The notes: a model not told the origin generated them from the letters alone. 6,538 bases of DNA from an uncultured Eubacteriales bacterium (GCA_900553315.1 USCW01000094.1:1-6538), one strand, 5' to 3'. Counted from the stretch's first letter, positions 1 to 6,416 are shown. A program made the numbers and translations.

Positions 1-55
1 TGCCATGTCTTACTTGTGAAAGACATTCCTCCTCTCCAATTCGTCCAATTTTTTT
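1..55 (-). CDS. IS3-family OrfB (integrase catalytic subunit), 5' end only, in the -1 frame
   Basis: From the A7 tract the -1 frame stays open to the window edge and reads IGRIGEEECLSQVRHG. The LSQVRH segment resembles the linker that precedes the conserved start of OrfB in Clostridia IS3 elements. The DDE catalytic domain lies outside the window, so the identification rests on position, frame and the slip site and not on catalytic residues. OrfB would be made as an OrfAB fusion by -1 frameshifting at 49-55. The overlap with the end of orfA is typical of the family. Confidence 0.55.
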
Positions 56-699
56 AACAGGTCACGCTCCATTCTGGTCATATACAGTTCGTGTTCAAGC
101 TGTGCCATCCTGACCTTCATTTCCTCCAGCTCAGTGCGTGGCTCCTGGGCTGCGGTCTTCTTTCCGCGACGATCCTCCAAGCCGGCCTCTCCCAGCTGTT
201 TGAACTTCTTTACCCAGGTATATATCTGCTGATAGCTGACCTTGTGCTTCATGGCAGTTTCTCCAAAATTGCTGCCGTTCTCAAGGCACTCCTTTACGAT
301 TGCAATGCGTTCTTCCTGTGTGGTTTCACGTCCCTGTTTCATGCGGCTTCCTCCTGACATTTTATGACCGAAGTCTCTACCGCTATTATACACCTTTATC
401 CAATTACGGAGTTGATGAGTTGAGCGCAATCCGTATTTCGCTGAAATTTCTCTTTGCGATTTACTCCCTGATAGATACTCCCTGACTGCCGCCAATTTCA
501 TTTCTTCTGTGTAGACACTATTATGTTCTTGCTCTTTGAAGGCTAACGCGCCACCTGCCTTGTATCGCCTGACCCATTCTTCCACTGTCGATTTATGCAG
601 CCCTAACCGTCGTGCTGCTTCTGCCCGACTGATTCTTCCCTCAGCACACGCTTTCGCTACTTCGATTCGTTCCTCCGCTGCTACTTTTTCTCTGCGCAT
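10..699 (-). CDS. IS3-family transposase OrfA (three HTH units plus leucine zipper)
   Basis: This is the DNA-binding subunit of an IS3-family transposase; on its own OrfA binds the IS ends, and fused to OrfB by frameshifting it forms the transposase. From the chosen start it has 229 residues. Three related helix-turn-helix units lie at about residues 9-46 (GRISRAEAARRLGLHKSTVEEW), 63-104 and 127-165 (SYQQIYTWVKKF). A heptad-rich coiled coil follows at about 190-223, ending LLKKLDELERR, the usual place for the OrfA/OrfB frameshift. Classical OrfA proteins have one or two HTH units; the three-unit form is, to my knowledge, common in Clostridia. The start is set at ATG 699 because GAAGGGAG lies 7 nt upstream; an in-frame ATG at 750 lacks a ribosome site and would run through a hairpin. 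The reading frame is intact, so the element may be active. Confidence 0.87.
   Translation of the reverse strand: MRREKVAAEERIEVAKACAEGRISRAEAARRLGLHKSTVEEWVRRYKAGGALAFKEQEHNSVYTEEMKLAAVREYLSGSKSQREISAKYGLRSTHQLRNWIKVYNSGRDFGHKMSGGSRMKQGRETTQEERIAIVKECLENGSNFGETAMKHKVSYQQIYTWVKKFKQLGEAGLEDRRGKKTAAQEPRTELEEMKVRMAQLEHELYMTRMERDLLKKLDELERRNVFHK
49..70 (-). promoter_or_regulatory. Programmed -1 ribosomal frameshift signal of the IS3 element
   Basis: On the minus strand orfA reads TTA AAA AAA TTG, so the seven A's (55 down to 49) sit in the exact X_XXY_YYZ phase (A AAA AAA) needed for tandem -1 slippage. A GGAG sequence at 70-67 lies 11 nt upstream, about where the internal SD-like stimulator lies in dnaX and in several IS elements. 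I see no convincing stimulatory hairpin in the few bases available downstream. The frame entered after slippage is open to the edge, whereas orfA itself stops at 10-12. Confidence 0.72.
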
Positions 700-706
700 A
701 GAAATA

Positions 707-714
707 CTCCCTTC
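707..714 (-). promoter_or_regulatory. Ribosome binding site deciding the orfA start
   Basis: The minus strand reads GAAGGGAG followed by a 7-nt spacer and ATG at 699-697. The longer in-frame start at 750 has only GCTCCCTTT in front of it, so the shorter 229-residue OrfA is preferred. Confidence 0.7.
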
Positions 715-720
715 ATGTTT

Positions 721-744
721 GACAGTGTTTTTTGTTTCACTGTC
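721..744 (-). repeat. Perfect 7-bp inverted repeat (hairpin) in the orfA leader
   Basis: GACAGTG (721-727) and CACTGTC (738-744) are exact reverse complements around a 10-nt T-rich (minus: A-rich) loop. The hairpin lies between the inferred IS end and the orfA ribosome site, ending 6 bp before the Shine-Dalgarno. IS elements often carry such leader hairpins, which can limit transposase expression from outside transcripts; a role as a transposase-binding site near the IS end is the alternative. On neither strand is it followed by a T-run long enough to call it a terminator. Confidence 0.6.
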
Positions 745-765
745 TCTCATAAAGGGAGCATATCA

Positions 766-870
766 TCAGGCTGTGACTGCCTTCCTTTACATAATAACTC
801 CCAGACGCACGAAACGCCCTCAAGCCGCACCCTGCCCCCCGCCCGTGTGCCGCCTCCCCCCAAAACAAAA
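766..870. other. Non-coding spacer between the IS end and the operon terminator, C-rich on the plus strand
   Basis: No supported gene is present. From 830 to 861 the plus strand has four C-runs (830-832, 835-840, 842-844, 856-861); the minus strand therefore carries four G-runs of three to six with spacers of 11, 1 and 2 bases, a pattern able to form a G-quadruplex. Bases 766-768 (TCA) are the start of the presumed target duplication if the IS ends at 765. The 790-800 stretch is AT-rich, but no convincing promoter is seen. Confidence 0.5.
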
Positions 871-902
871 GAAAAACGACCTGTCCATCCCGACAGGTCG
901 TT
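871..902 (-). terminator. Rho-independent terminator of the glycan operon
   Basis: An 11-bp perfect stem (875-885 paired with 892-902, arm AACGACCTGTC) encloses a 6-base loop. On the minus strand it is followed directly by TTTTCTTTTG and further T's (874 downward). It lies 18 bp after the stop codon of the dehydratase gene. The plus strand has no T-run after the stem, so it acts for leftward transcripts only. It marks the operon end and shields the IS from operon read-through. Confidence 0.93.
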
Positions 903-920
903 CCGATACTATCCCTGCCC

Positions 921-1964
921 TCAGCCCTTGACTGCCTTCAGCTGTTCCTGCACATACTCCGTGGTCAGAATCTTCTTCACCGTGCCCTCCACATCCAGCA
1001 GCGTCGTGTTGTGGCTGGTGTAGGCTTCCTCCGCCATGGTGTGTACCTGCCCCTTCACCACAAACTTGTCGTAGTTCAGGTCGCGGTTGTCCGCCGCCAC
1101 GCGGAAGTAATTCCCCATGTCCTCGCTGCGCAGACGCTCCTCCCGCGTCATCAGCGTCTCATACAGTTTCTCGCCGTGACGGGTGCCGATGATGTTCGTC
1201 CCCGTGTCCCCGAAGAGCCGCTGCACCGCCTTCGCCAAGTCGCCAATGGTGGACGCGTCCGCCTTCTGAATGAATAGGTCGCCGGGATTGGCATGCTTGA
1301 AGGCAAACATCACCAAATCCACCGCCTCGTCCAGATTCATCAGAAACCGCGTCATGTTCGGGTCGGTAATCGTAATAGGCTGGCCCGTACGAATCTGGTC
1401 GATGAACAGCGGGATCACGCTGCCCCGGCTGCACATCACATTGCCGTAGCGCGTGCAGCAGATTACCGTGCCGCCCCGTTCCGCCGCCACGCGGGCGTTG
1501 GCGTAGATCACATGCTCCATCATGGCCTTGGAAATGCCCATGGCGTTGATGGGATACGCCGCCTTATCCGTGGACAGACACACCACCCGCTTTACGCCCG
1601 CGTCAATGGCCGCGTGCAGCACGTTGTCCGTGCCCTCGATGTTGGTGCGCACCGCCTCCATGGGAAAGAACTCACAGCTGGGCACCTGCTTCAGCGCCGC
1701 CGCATGGAAGATGTAGTCCACCCCCGGCATCGCGTCCCGCACCGACTGCGGATTGCGCACATCGCCGATGTAAAACTTCACCTTCGCCGCCAGCGCCGGA
1801 TGCCTCGCCTGCAAATCGTGGCGCATATCGTCCTGCTTCTTCTCGTCACGGGAGAAAATGCGAATCTCCTTCAGGTCGGAATCCAGAAAATGCTTCAGCA
1901 CCGTGGAACCAAAGGAGCCGGTGCCGCCGGTAATCAGAAGGGTCTTGCCCGTAAAGTCGCTCAT
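921..1964 (-). CDS. fnlA: UDP-N-acetylglucosamine 4,6-dehydratase, FnlA/CapE type
   Basis: A cytoplasmic extended short-chain dehydrogenase of 347 residues. In this family the enzyme converts UDP-GlcNAc to a 4-keto-2-acetamido-2,6-dideoxy sugar with C5 inversion, the first step towards UDP-L-FucNAc-type precursors. The Rossmann NAD(P) loop GGTGSFG is at residues 13-19. The active-site block STDKAAYPINAMGISK spans 131-146: D133 and K134 match the dehydratase acid/base positions, and the usual SDR Tyr-x3-Lys is Met142-x3-Lys146, the MxxxK signature of CapE/FnlA. The FnlA-like C-terminus includes EDMGNYFRV, LNYDKF and SHNTTLLDVEG (317-327). Length is normal for the family. The ATG overlaps the TGA of the upstream transferase gene (ATGA), implying translational coupling. 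No FnlB or FnlC partner follows, since the terminator is 18 bp downstream. A PseB/FlaA1-type 5-epimerase dehydratase is less likely given the Met and the C-terminal motifs. Confidence 0.9.
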   Translation of the reverse strand: MSDFTGKTLLITGGTGSFGSTVLKHFLDSDLKEIRIFSRDEKKQDDMRHDLQARHPALAAKVKFYIGDVRNPQSVRDAMPGVDYIFHAAALKQVPSCEFFPMEAVRTNIEGTDNVLHAAIDAGVKRVVCLSTDKAAYPINAMGISKAMMEHVIYANARVAAERGGTVICCTRYGNVMCSRGSVIPLFIDQIRTGQPITITDPNMTRFLMNLDEAVDLVMFAFKHANPGDLFIQKADASTIGDLAKAVQRLFGDTGTNIIGTRHGEKLYETLMTREERLRSEDMGNYFRVAADNRDLNYDKFVVKGQVHTMAEEAYTSHNTTLLDVEGTVKKILTTEYVQEQLKAVKG

Positions 1965-4438
1965 TGTCCCTTTTCCTTTCTGTGGCGCTCGGCGATCTCC
2001 CGGTACAACGCCAAATGCCGTTCTACATAGGTATCAAAGTCATACTCCGCCTCGGCGTATTCCCGGCTCTTCTCGCCCCGCCGGCGGCATTCCTCCGGGG
2101 AGCCCATCAGGCGGCGCATGGCGGCCGCCATGGCCTCCGCGTCGCCCTCCGGCACCGCAATACCCAGTTCCGGCGCGCGGCTGACCTCCTCCACCGCCGT
2201 GTCTGCAAGGCAGATCACCGGCTTGGCGCTGGCCATGGCCTCAATGGCCATCATGCCGAAGGACTCGCCCGTGGAGGGCATCAGGAAAACGTCGCAGCTC
2301 TGGTACAATTCGCCCATCAATTCATTGTCCGTCACCCACGGGAGCTCCACCAGCTTCCGCACCGTGGGCACGACATCCTTCAAAAGCCCCTGACTGCCCA
2401 CCGTCAGCAGCACGATCCTCTGCCGCTCCGCCGGGGTCAGCTTTTCCAGCGCGTCGGTAATGTAATCCATGCCCTTGTACGCGGAGGGGTCCTGCCGGAA
2501 CATCATCACGAACGCGTCGTTCGGTAGGCCGTGCTTTTCCCGCAGAGCCGTCTGATCCTCCGCCGGGCAGAAGGTATGCAAATCAATGCCGAAGGGAATA
2601 CGATGCACCCGCTTGAAGTGCCCCGTAATAGGACTGGCCGCGACCCGGCTGCCCATCCAGTCCGAGGCCACGATCAAATCCATATCCACGTCCGCCAGCA
2701 GACGCTTCCGAATCTGCCACATCAGCGCGGAGTTATCCTTCTGCAGGCTGTACGCCCGGTCAAGGTGCGGGCAGTCCACACACCCGGTCTTCCATTTCTC
2801 GCACTTCAGGGGATGAATGCAGTGCCCCGTCAACATCCACGGGTCATGCACCGTCATAACGGAGGGCTTTTCCGCCGTCATGGCGGGAATATCAAAATAG
2901 GACACCATGCCGTTGTGCATTTGATGGAAATGCACAACATCCGCCTCCGCCCATGCGCAGGTCTTGCGAATCTCCGAGGCGAAGGGTTGGATCAGCGCAC
3001 GGCTGCTGTTGCTGATCTCCAAGTGATCGCACACGTCCCGAGCCGACGCCATGGCGTCTCCCCGCGTCAGGGGAATCACCCGCGGATTCGTGCCCAGCTT
3101 TTCCAGCGCGATCTGCCTCATGTCAACGTCCGGGCGATCCTCACAGGCCCGCAGCATTTCATAGCCGTTGAAGCGGTTGCCCATCAAATCGAAGTTATGC
3201 AGATGCAGCACACGCAGAGGCCGTGCCGCTTTCTTCGGCACCTTCTGCTCGTCCAGCGGCAGCCCCATAGCTTCCAGAAAGTCCCGGCGCATATGATCCA
3301 GCGTCAGATTTTCCCGGAAGGCCTGATAGGCATTCCGCCCCATCTGCTCCCGGTTCGGGTCGTCGATGATGGCCTTGATCTCCTCGGTCAGCAGATCCAC
3401 GTCCACCGTGTCCAAACAATAGGCCGCGTTCTGCTCCTTCGCAAACTGATACGTGGACGCGTAAACCGGGGCGTGTACCGCCACGGGCCGCGCAATGCTC
3501 AGATACGTACACAGCTTGCTGGGGAAGGATGTATGCGAAATCAGCGCGTGCTCCGCGTCAAACCAATAGGGGCAGTACAGCAGGTTTGCCTTGCTTAGCT
3601 CATACAGCAGCTCATGCTGCACTCGCCAGCCCTTTTTTCGCACATGACGATCCAGCGGACTCTTGAGCCCCTCCATATAGGGCAGACTCTGCACATACAG
3701 GTCAAGGAAGATTTCCTTCCCGCCCCAATGCCAGTCCAGCTTTTCCAGTGCCTGCACCAGCGCCGTGAACTCTGCCGTGGCGTAGACCTGTCCCGCAAGG
3801 GCAATGATGAAGCTTTTTTCGTCCCGCTCCACCTGCATGGGCTCCTCCACCTGGAAGCCCAGCCGCACCGCCTTGGCCCGCTTGCAATGGTAGCGCTCCT
3901 TGAACTCCTGCTCCATGTTTTTCGAGGCGGCAATAAAGCACTCCGCCCCGGCAAGCGCCTCGCCGTATTCCTTCAGCACCTTGGCCCGGGTCGCTTCGTC
4001 AAAGTGATGGGTATCCAGCCACCATTCCGGCGAATCCCACGTCTGCATCACATAGGGCAGTCCCGTCGCCTTCGCCAAGGGCCGCGCCTGTAAAATAATG
4101 CTCTGCCCCTGCTCCACGATCCAGAGCAGCTCCGTCTCCGTCTCCTTGGCGAACTCCGCCGCCTCCCGCGTAATCATCGGCAGACGACGCGCCATGGCGC
4201 CGTTCATCACGCGGGAGCGCCAGCCGCCGCCCCAATCCTCCTGCGGCTTCGCCACGCGCCTGAATTTCATGCTCTTCTTCAGCCGGTCGGGTATCTCCGG
4301 CTTGACCTGCGCGTCCACCACAGCAAAGCAATTCACCTGATGCCCCTGCTCCAGCAGGAACTCGCACTCCTGCATCAGCACAATGCCCGCCGAATAATTA
4401 GAACAGGGCGGTATATCCGAGAAAAGTAAAATATTCAT
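1961..4438 (-). CDS. Two-module GT-B glycosyltransferase (GT4-like, tandem)
   Basis: An 825-residue protein with two glycosyltransferase modules, about 1-400 and 408-825, each opening with a Rossmann beta strand (MNILLFSDIP; LRVLHLHNFD). The second module is a canonical family-4 type: HDPWMLTGHC at 531-540, a Cys cluster (C540, C546, C553, C556) typical of WcaC-like transferases, IPFGIDLHTF at 614-623 and the E-x7-E donor motif in ESFGMMAIE (E725, E733). The first module has FPSKLCTYLSIARPVAV at 305-321 where that motif should be, with Cys310 at a position often acidic, so it may be divergent or have another donor. No signal peptide or membrane helix is visible; it should act at the cytoplasmic membrane face. 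AAGGAG lies 5 nt before the ATG. It would add one or two sugars to a surface glycan; donor and acceptor cannot be read from sequence. Confidence 0.87.
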   Translation of the reverse strand: MNILLFSDIPPCSNYSAGIVLMQECEFLLEQGHQVNCFAVVDAQVKPEIPDRLKKSMKFRRVAKPQEDWGGGWRSRVMNGAMARRLPMITREAAEFAKETETELLWIVEQGQSIILQARPLAKATGLPYVMQTWDSPEWWLDTHHFDEATRAKVLKEYGEALAGAECFIAASKNMEQEFKERYHCKRAKAVRLGFQVEEPMQVERDEKSFIIALAGQVYATAEFTALVQALEKLDWHWGGKEIFLDLYVQSLPYMEGLKSPLDRHVRKKGWRVQHELLYELSKANLLYCPYWFDAEHALISHTSFPSKLCTYLSIARPVAVHAPVYASTYQFAKEQNAAYCLDTVDVDLLTEEIKAIIDDPNREQMGRNAYQAFRENLTLDHMRRDFLEAMGLPLDEQKVPKKAARPLRVLHLHNFDLMGNRFNGYEMLRACEDRPDVDMRQIALEKLGTNPRVIPLTRGDAMASARDVCDHLEISNSSRALIQPFASEIRKTCAWAEADVVHFHQMHNGMVSYFDIPAMTAEKPSVMTVHDPWMLTGHCIHPLKCEKWKTGCVDCPHLDRAYSLQKDNSALMWQIRKRLLADVDMDLIVASDWMGSRVAASPITGHFKRVHRIPFGIDLHTFCPAEDQTALREKHGLPNDAFVMMFRQDPSAYKGMDYITDALEKLTPAERQRIVLLTVGSQGLLKDVVPTVRKLVELPWVTDNELMGELYQSCDVFLMPSTGESFGMMAIEAMASAKPVICLADTAVEEVSRAPELGIAVPEGDAEAMAAAMRRLMGSPEECRRRGEKSREYAEAEYDFDTYVERHLALYREIAERHRKEKGQ

Positions 4439-4464
4439 GTAGGCTCCTTGATCGATTGCAGGAT

Positions 4465-4785
4465 TCAGCGATGACCCGTGGCCAACCGGTAAATAATGCC
4501 CTTGTCTGCCAGCGTCTTATACAGCCGTGTTTTCTTAAAGCCCTTTTCAATATTCAAGGCGCCGACCGCACGCTTCGCCAGACCGTACAGCTCCGACCGC
4601 AGAAAGGGCCGAATCACCGGCACATGCGCCGGGTTTGCATCCGGCTTGGGCGGAAGCGTCACCACTTGGGATTCCGCTTCCCACATGTCCAGCAGCTCCT
4701 GCATCACCTGCTTGTCCCGTTGGTAATGCGCGATAGCCGCGTCGATCTCCCGCTCCGTCAGGGCGTTCTTCTGTTCTATCTGCAA
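4465..4785 (-). CDS. Small protein of unknown function in the glycosyltransferase operon (TTG start)
   Basis: I do not recognise this 106-residue protein. Residues about 9-40 look like one long charged helix (LTEREIDAAIAHYQRDKQVMQELLDMWEAE). A proline-rich link (LPPKPDANPAHVPVIRP, 44-60) follows, then a basic, amphipathic C-terminal part with SELYGLAKRAVGALNIEKG and KTRLYKTLADKG. There is no signal peptide or hydrophobic membrane segment. It starts with TTG at 4785, 7 nt after a perfect AAGGAGG; the stop codon of the upstream GT2 gene lies within that spacer, so translation is probably coupled. The next gene follows after 26 bp. Codon and base use match the neighbours, which supports a real gene. 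The position between two transferases suggests an accessory or scaffold partner, possibly membrane-associated through its basic helix. A split-off C-terminal tail of a transferase is the alternative. Confidence 0.78.
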   Translation of the reverse strand: MQIEQKNALTEREIDAAIAHYQRDKQVMQELLDMWEAESQVVTLPPKPDANPAHVPVIRPFLRSELYGLAKRAVGALNIEKGFKKTRLYKTLADKGIIYRLATGHR

Positions 4786-4786
4786 C

Positions 4787-6394
4787 TTATTTCCTCCTTG
4801 ATGTCTGCGCTCCCTTGCGCAGCCGCTGCAAGCCCGCAGAGGCCATGCGCAGGGGCGCTGTGACCCGCCAGCTGGACGAGGCCCGCATCTGCCGCCGCTC
4901 CTCCTCCAGCTCCTTCACCCGGCTTGCGCCCCACGCGGCGCTGGCCTGTGCGTCCTCCATTTGACGCGCTCGATGGCGCACCTCCTGTCCCAGCTGCTTC
5001 AGCAGCGGCACAGGTGTGACCTGTCGCCGGAGCATTGCCACACGCTGCATATCCTCATCCTGCCGCAACACGCCGGCAGCCCACGCCGCCTGCTCCTGCT
5101 CCGGCACCACGCACACGCAGTCGGACACGCCCAGCAAAATGGTTGCCGTTTCCTGCTCCTCCGTCACCACGCATTGGCATTCCCGCAGATCGTCCCATTC
5201 GTCCCACGTGCGGCACACGTCCGCACGCATGGTCGCCGCCAGCTCCCTGCCCACGCAGGCGATTACCGGCAGCCGGTTATCCAGCGCACGGCGCATCAGC
5301 GGATGATCCTCCGCCGCGTTCAGCCGCACGCCCACGCCGCAGGTGGTCAGCGCCGCTGTCAGCGCCGCTCCCTGCGTTTCGTCGATCTCCCCGGAGATGC
5401 TTCCCGCAAAGGTCAGCATATTGCCACCCTCGCGCTGCACCTGCTGGCAATGCTCGGCTTTCATATTGCACAAGGTCACTGCGTTCCTTGCGACAGAGCC
5501 CTTAAGTCCCTCGGGCAGACCCGCCTCCGCCAGTCGGCGGCGCATCTGCGCGGTCTCGCCGCGGGTCAGCAGCAACGCCGCCGCCTTGGGGTAGGCGGTT
5601 TCGTCCCGGAACTCCCGGCCCACCTCTGTATAAAAGGCTTCCTCGCTCCCGGCCATGGCGCACATTTCCTCCGGGGTCACTTGGTCGATCAGGCTTCGCC
5701 AGAGCCTTTCGCACTCGGCCTGATACTGTCCGCTGATGGTTCTGCCGACCTGCGCCGCATGGATGCGGGCCTTGGTATCGCAGGCCGGGCAATAGCATAC
5801 AGGCGCATACCGCATCAAGCGGAACCACATGTCATAATCCTGCGTGGTGCGCTGTTTTTCGTCAAACAGGCCATAGCGGTCGAACAGACTGCGGGGGATC
5901 AGCGGCGTACAGCCGTAGACGGCTCGATGGAACACCGCGAACAGCGGACGTTCCAGCTCTTCCTTTGTATAACGTTTCCCGACGACATTTTCTTCCACCA
6001 TAGCTTCGTCGGTAAAGTTGGCATAGTCGCCGAAGACGATGGTCTCCGAGGTATCGCACCCTTGAAGGCACGCCATTTGATGTGCGACTTTATCTGGAAG
6101 ATACAGATCGTCATGGCTGAGCCACGAAAAATATTCGCCCTTCATTTGGCGAATACCCTCGTTCAGCGCCGTGGACACGCCGCCGTTCTCTTTTGCGATA
6201 TAACGAATGCGATCTCCGTATGAAAGGGCAATGCGCTCCGTTTCCCCGCCGTCGGGCGACCCGTCGTTCACCACGATCACCTCGCACCGCGGCCAGCTCT
6301 GCCCCAGCGCGCTGTCGATCGCCTCCCGCATATAGTTCGCGCCCCGGTACACCGGTATCACGATCGACACCAACGGCACTCTCTCCTCCGCCAT
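4787..6394 (-). CDS. GT2-family glycosyltransferase with long C-terminal extension
   Basis: From ATG 6394 the protein has 535 residues. Residues about 7-240 form a GT-A fold family-2 transferase: VSIVIPVYRG at 9-18, VVNDGS at 41-46 (UDP-sugar binding), NGGVSTALNEGI at 71-82, SHDD at 93-96 (DXD-like metal site) and DYDMW at 186-190 (catalytic acidic motif). KARIHAAQ at 208-215 is the family's R-x-H-x2-Q block. Residues about 324-460 look like an alpha/beta domain I cannot name, possibly a degenerate Rossmann half. A coiled coil at about 465-503 leads into SWRVTAPLR (508-516), a signature often seen in surface-polysaccharide transferases next to a basic amphipathic tail. The start is chosen because GGAGGG lies 6 nt upstream and the promoter -10 covers the earlier ATG at 6418; a start at 6478 would lie upstream of the promoter. 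First gene of the operon. Confidence 0.88.
   Translation of the reverse strand: MAEERVPLVSIVIPVYRGANYMREAIDSALGQSWPRCEVIVVNDGSPDGGETERIALSYGDRIRYIAKENGGVSTALNEGIRQMKGEYFSWLSHDDLYLPDKVAHQMACLQGCDTSETIVFGDYANFTDEAMVEENVVGKRYTKEELERPLFAVFHRAVYGCTPLIPRSLFDRYGLFDEKQRTTQDYDMWFRLMRYAPVCYCPACDTKARIHAAQVGRTISGQYQAECERLWRSLIDQVTPEEMCAMAGSEEAFYTEVGREFRDETAYPKAAALLLTRGETAQMRRRLAEAGLPEGLKGSVARNAVTLCNMKAEHCQQVQREGGNMLTFAGSISGEIDETQGAALTAALTTCGVGVRLNAAEDHPLMRRALDNRLPVIACVGRELAATMRADVCRTWDEWDDLRECQCVVTEEQETATILLGVSDCVCVVPEQEQAAWAAGVLRQDEDMQRVAMLRRQVTPVPLLKQLGQEVRHRARQMEDAQASAAWGASRVKELEEERRQMRASSSWRVTAPLRMASAGLQRLRKGAQTSRRK
4793..4799 (-). promoter_or_regulatory. Strong Shine-Dalgarno deciding a TTG start
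   Basis: The minus strand reads AAGGAGG, then AAATAAG (which includes the TAA stop of the upstream gene), then TTG at 4785-4783. The ideal sequence and 7-nt spacing make TTG the start; no ATG or GTG in frame is as well placed. The site lies inside the last codons of the GT2 gene. Confidence 0.85.
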
Positions 6395-6416
6395 CCCATT
6401 CCCTCCAATCCCAAGC

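Larger units (their letters stand above)
1..765 (-). mobile_element. IS3-family insertion sequence, partial (orfA end; continues beyond the left edge)
   Basis: The segment holds a complete IS3-type OrfA, a -1 frameshift site and the beginning of OrfB, all on the minus strand, so the element runs off the window at position 1. Its bases are clearly less GC-rich than the neighbouring operon, which fits a mobile insert. The outer end is placed at about 765, where the minus strand reads TGATATGCTCCC: IS3-family ends begin with TG and are often followed by a CCC-containing tract. A TGATGATATG reading would put the end at 768. The opposite terminal repeat and the 3-4 bp target duplication are not in the window, so this boundary is inferred. 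The element sits downstream of the glycan operon's terminator and does not interrupt a visible gene. Confidence 0.8.

Noticed and set aside
1..26. Independent OrfB start at ATG 26-24 (MSFTSKTW) behind GAGAGGAGGA
   Set aside because: The purine-rich stretch abuts the ATG too closely, the frame is neither the 0 nor the -1 frame, and its peptide does not resemble an OrfB start.
700..750. Longer start for OrfA at ATG 750
   Set aside because: It lacks a ribosome site, and its extra codons cross the leader hairpin and lie close to the IS tip; ATG 699 has GAAGGGAG at ideal spacing.
536..1023. Plus-strand frames running across the spacer and terminator
   Set aside because: They cross the terminator hairpin, the IS boundary and the end of the dehydratase gene, are low-complexity Pro/Ser/Thr/Arg-rich, and have no ribosome site.
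1293..2030. Plus-strand open frame of 245 codons opposite the dehydratase
   Set aside because: It lies antisense to conserved SDR motifs and has the same composition artefact as the other antisense frames.
2531..3598. Plus-strand open frame of 355 codons opposite the double transferase
   Set aside because: It is a shadow of the high-GC coding strand; its His/Arg/Gln-rich product has no recognisable motif, and the opposite strand has strong motifs.
4961..6223. Long plus-strand open frame (420 codons) opposite the GT2 gene
   Set aside because: It is antisense to a clear glycosyltransferase, is rich in His, Arg, Gln and Ala as expected for the complement of GC-rich codons, and shows no domain motif.
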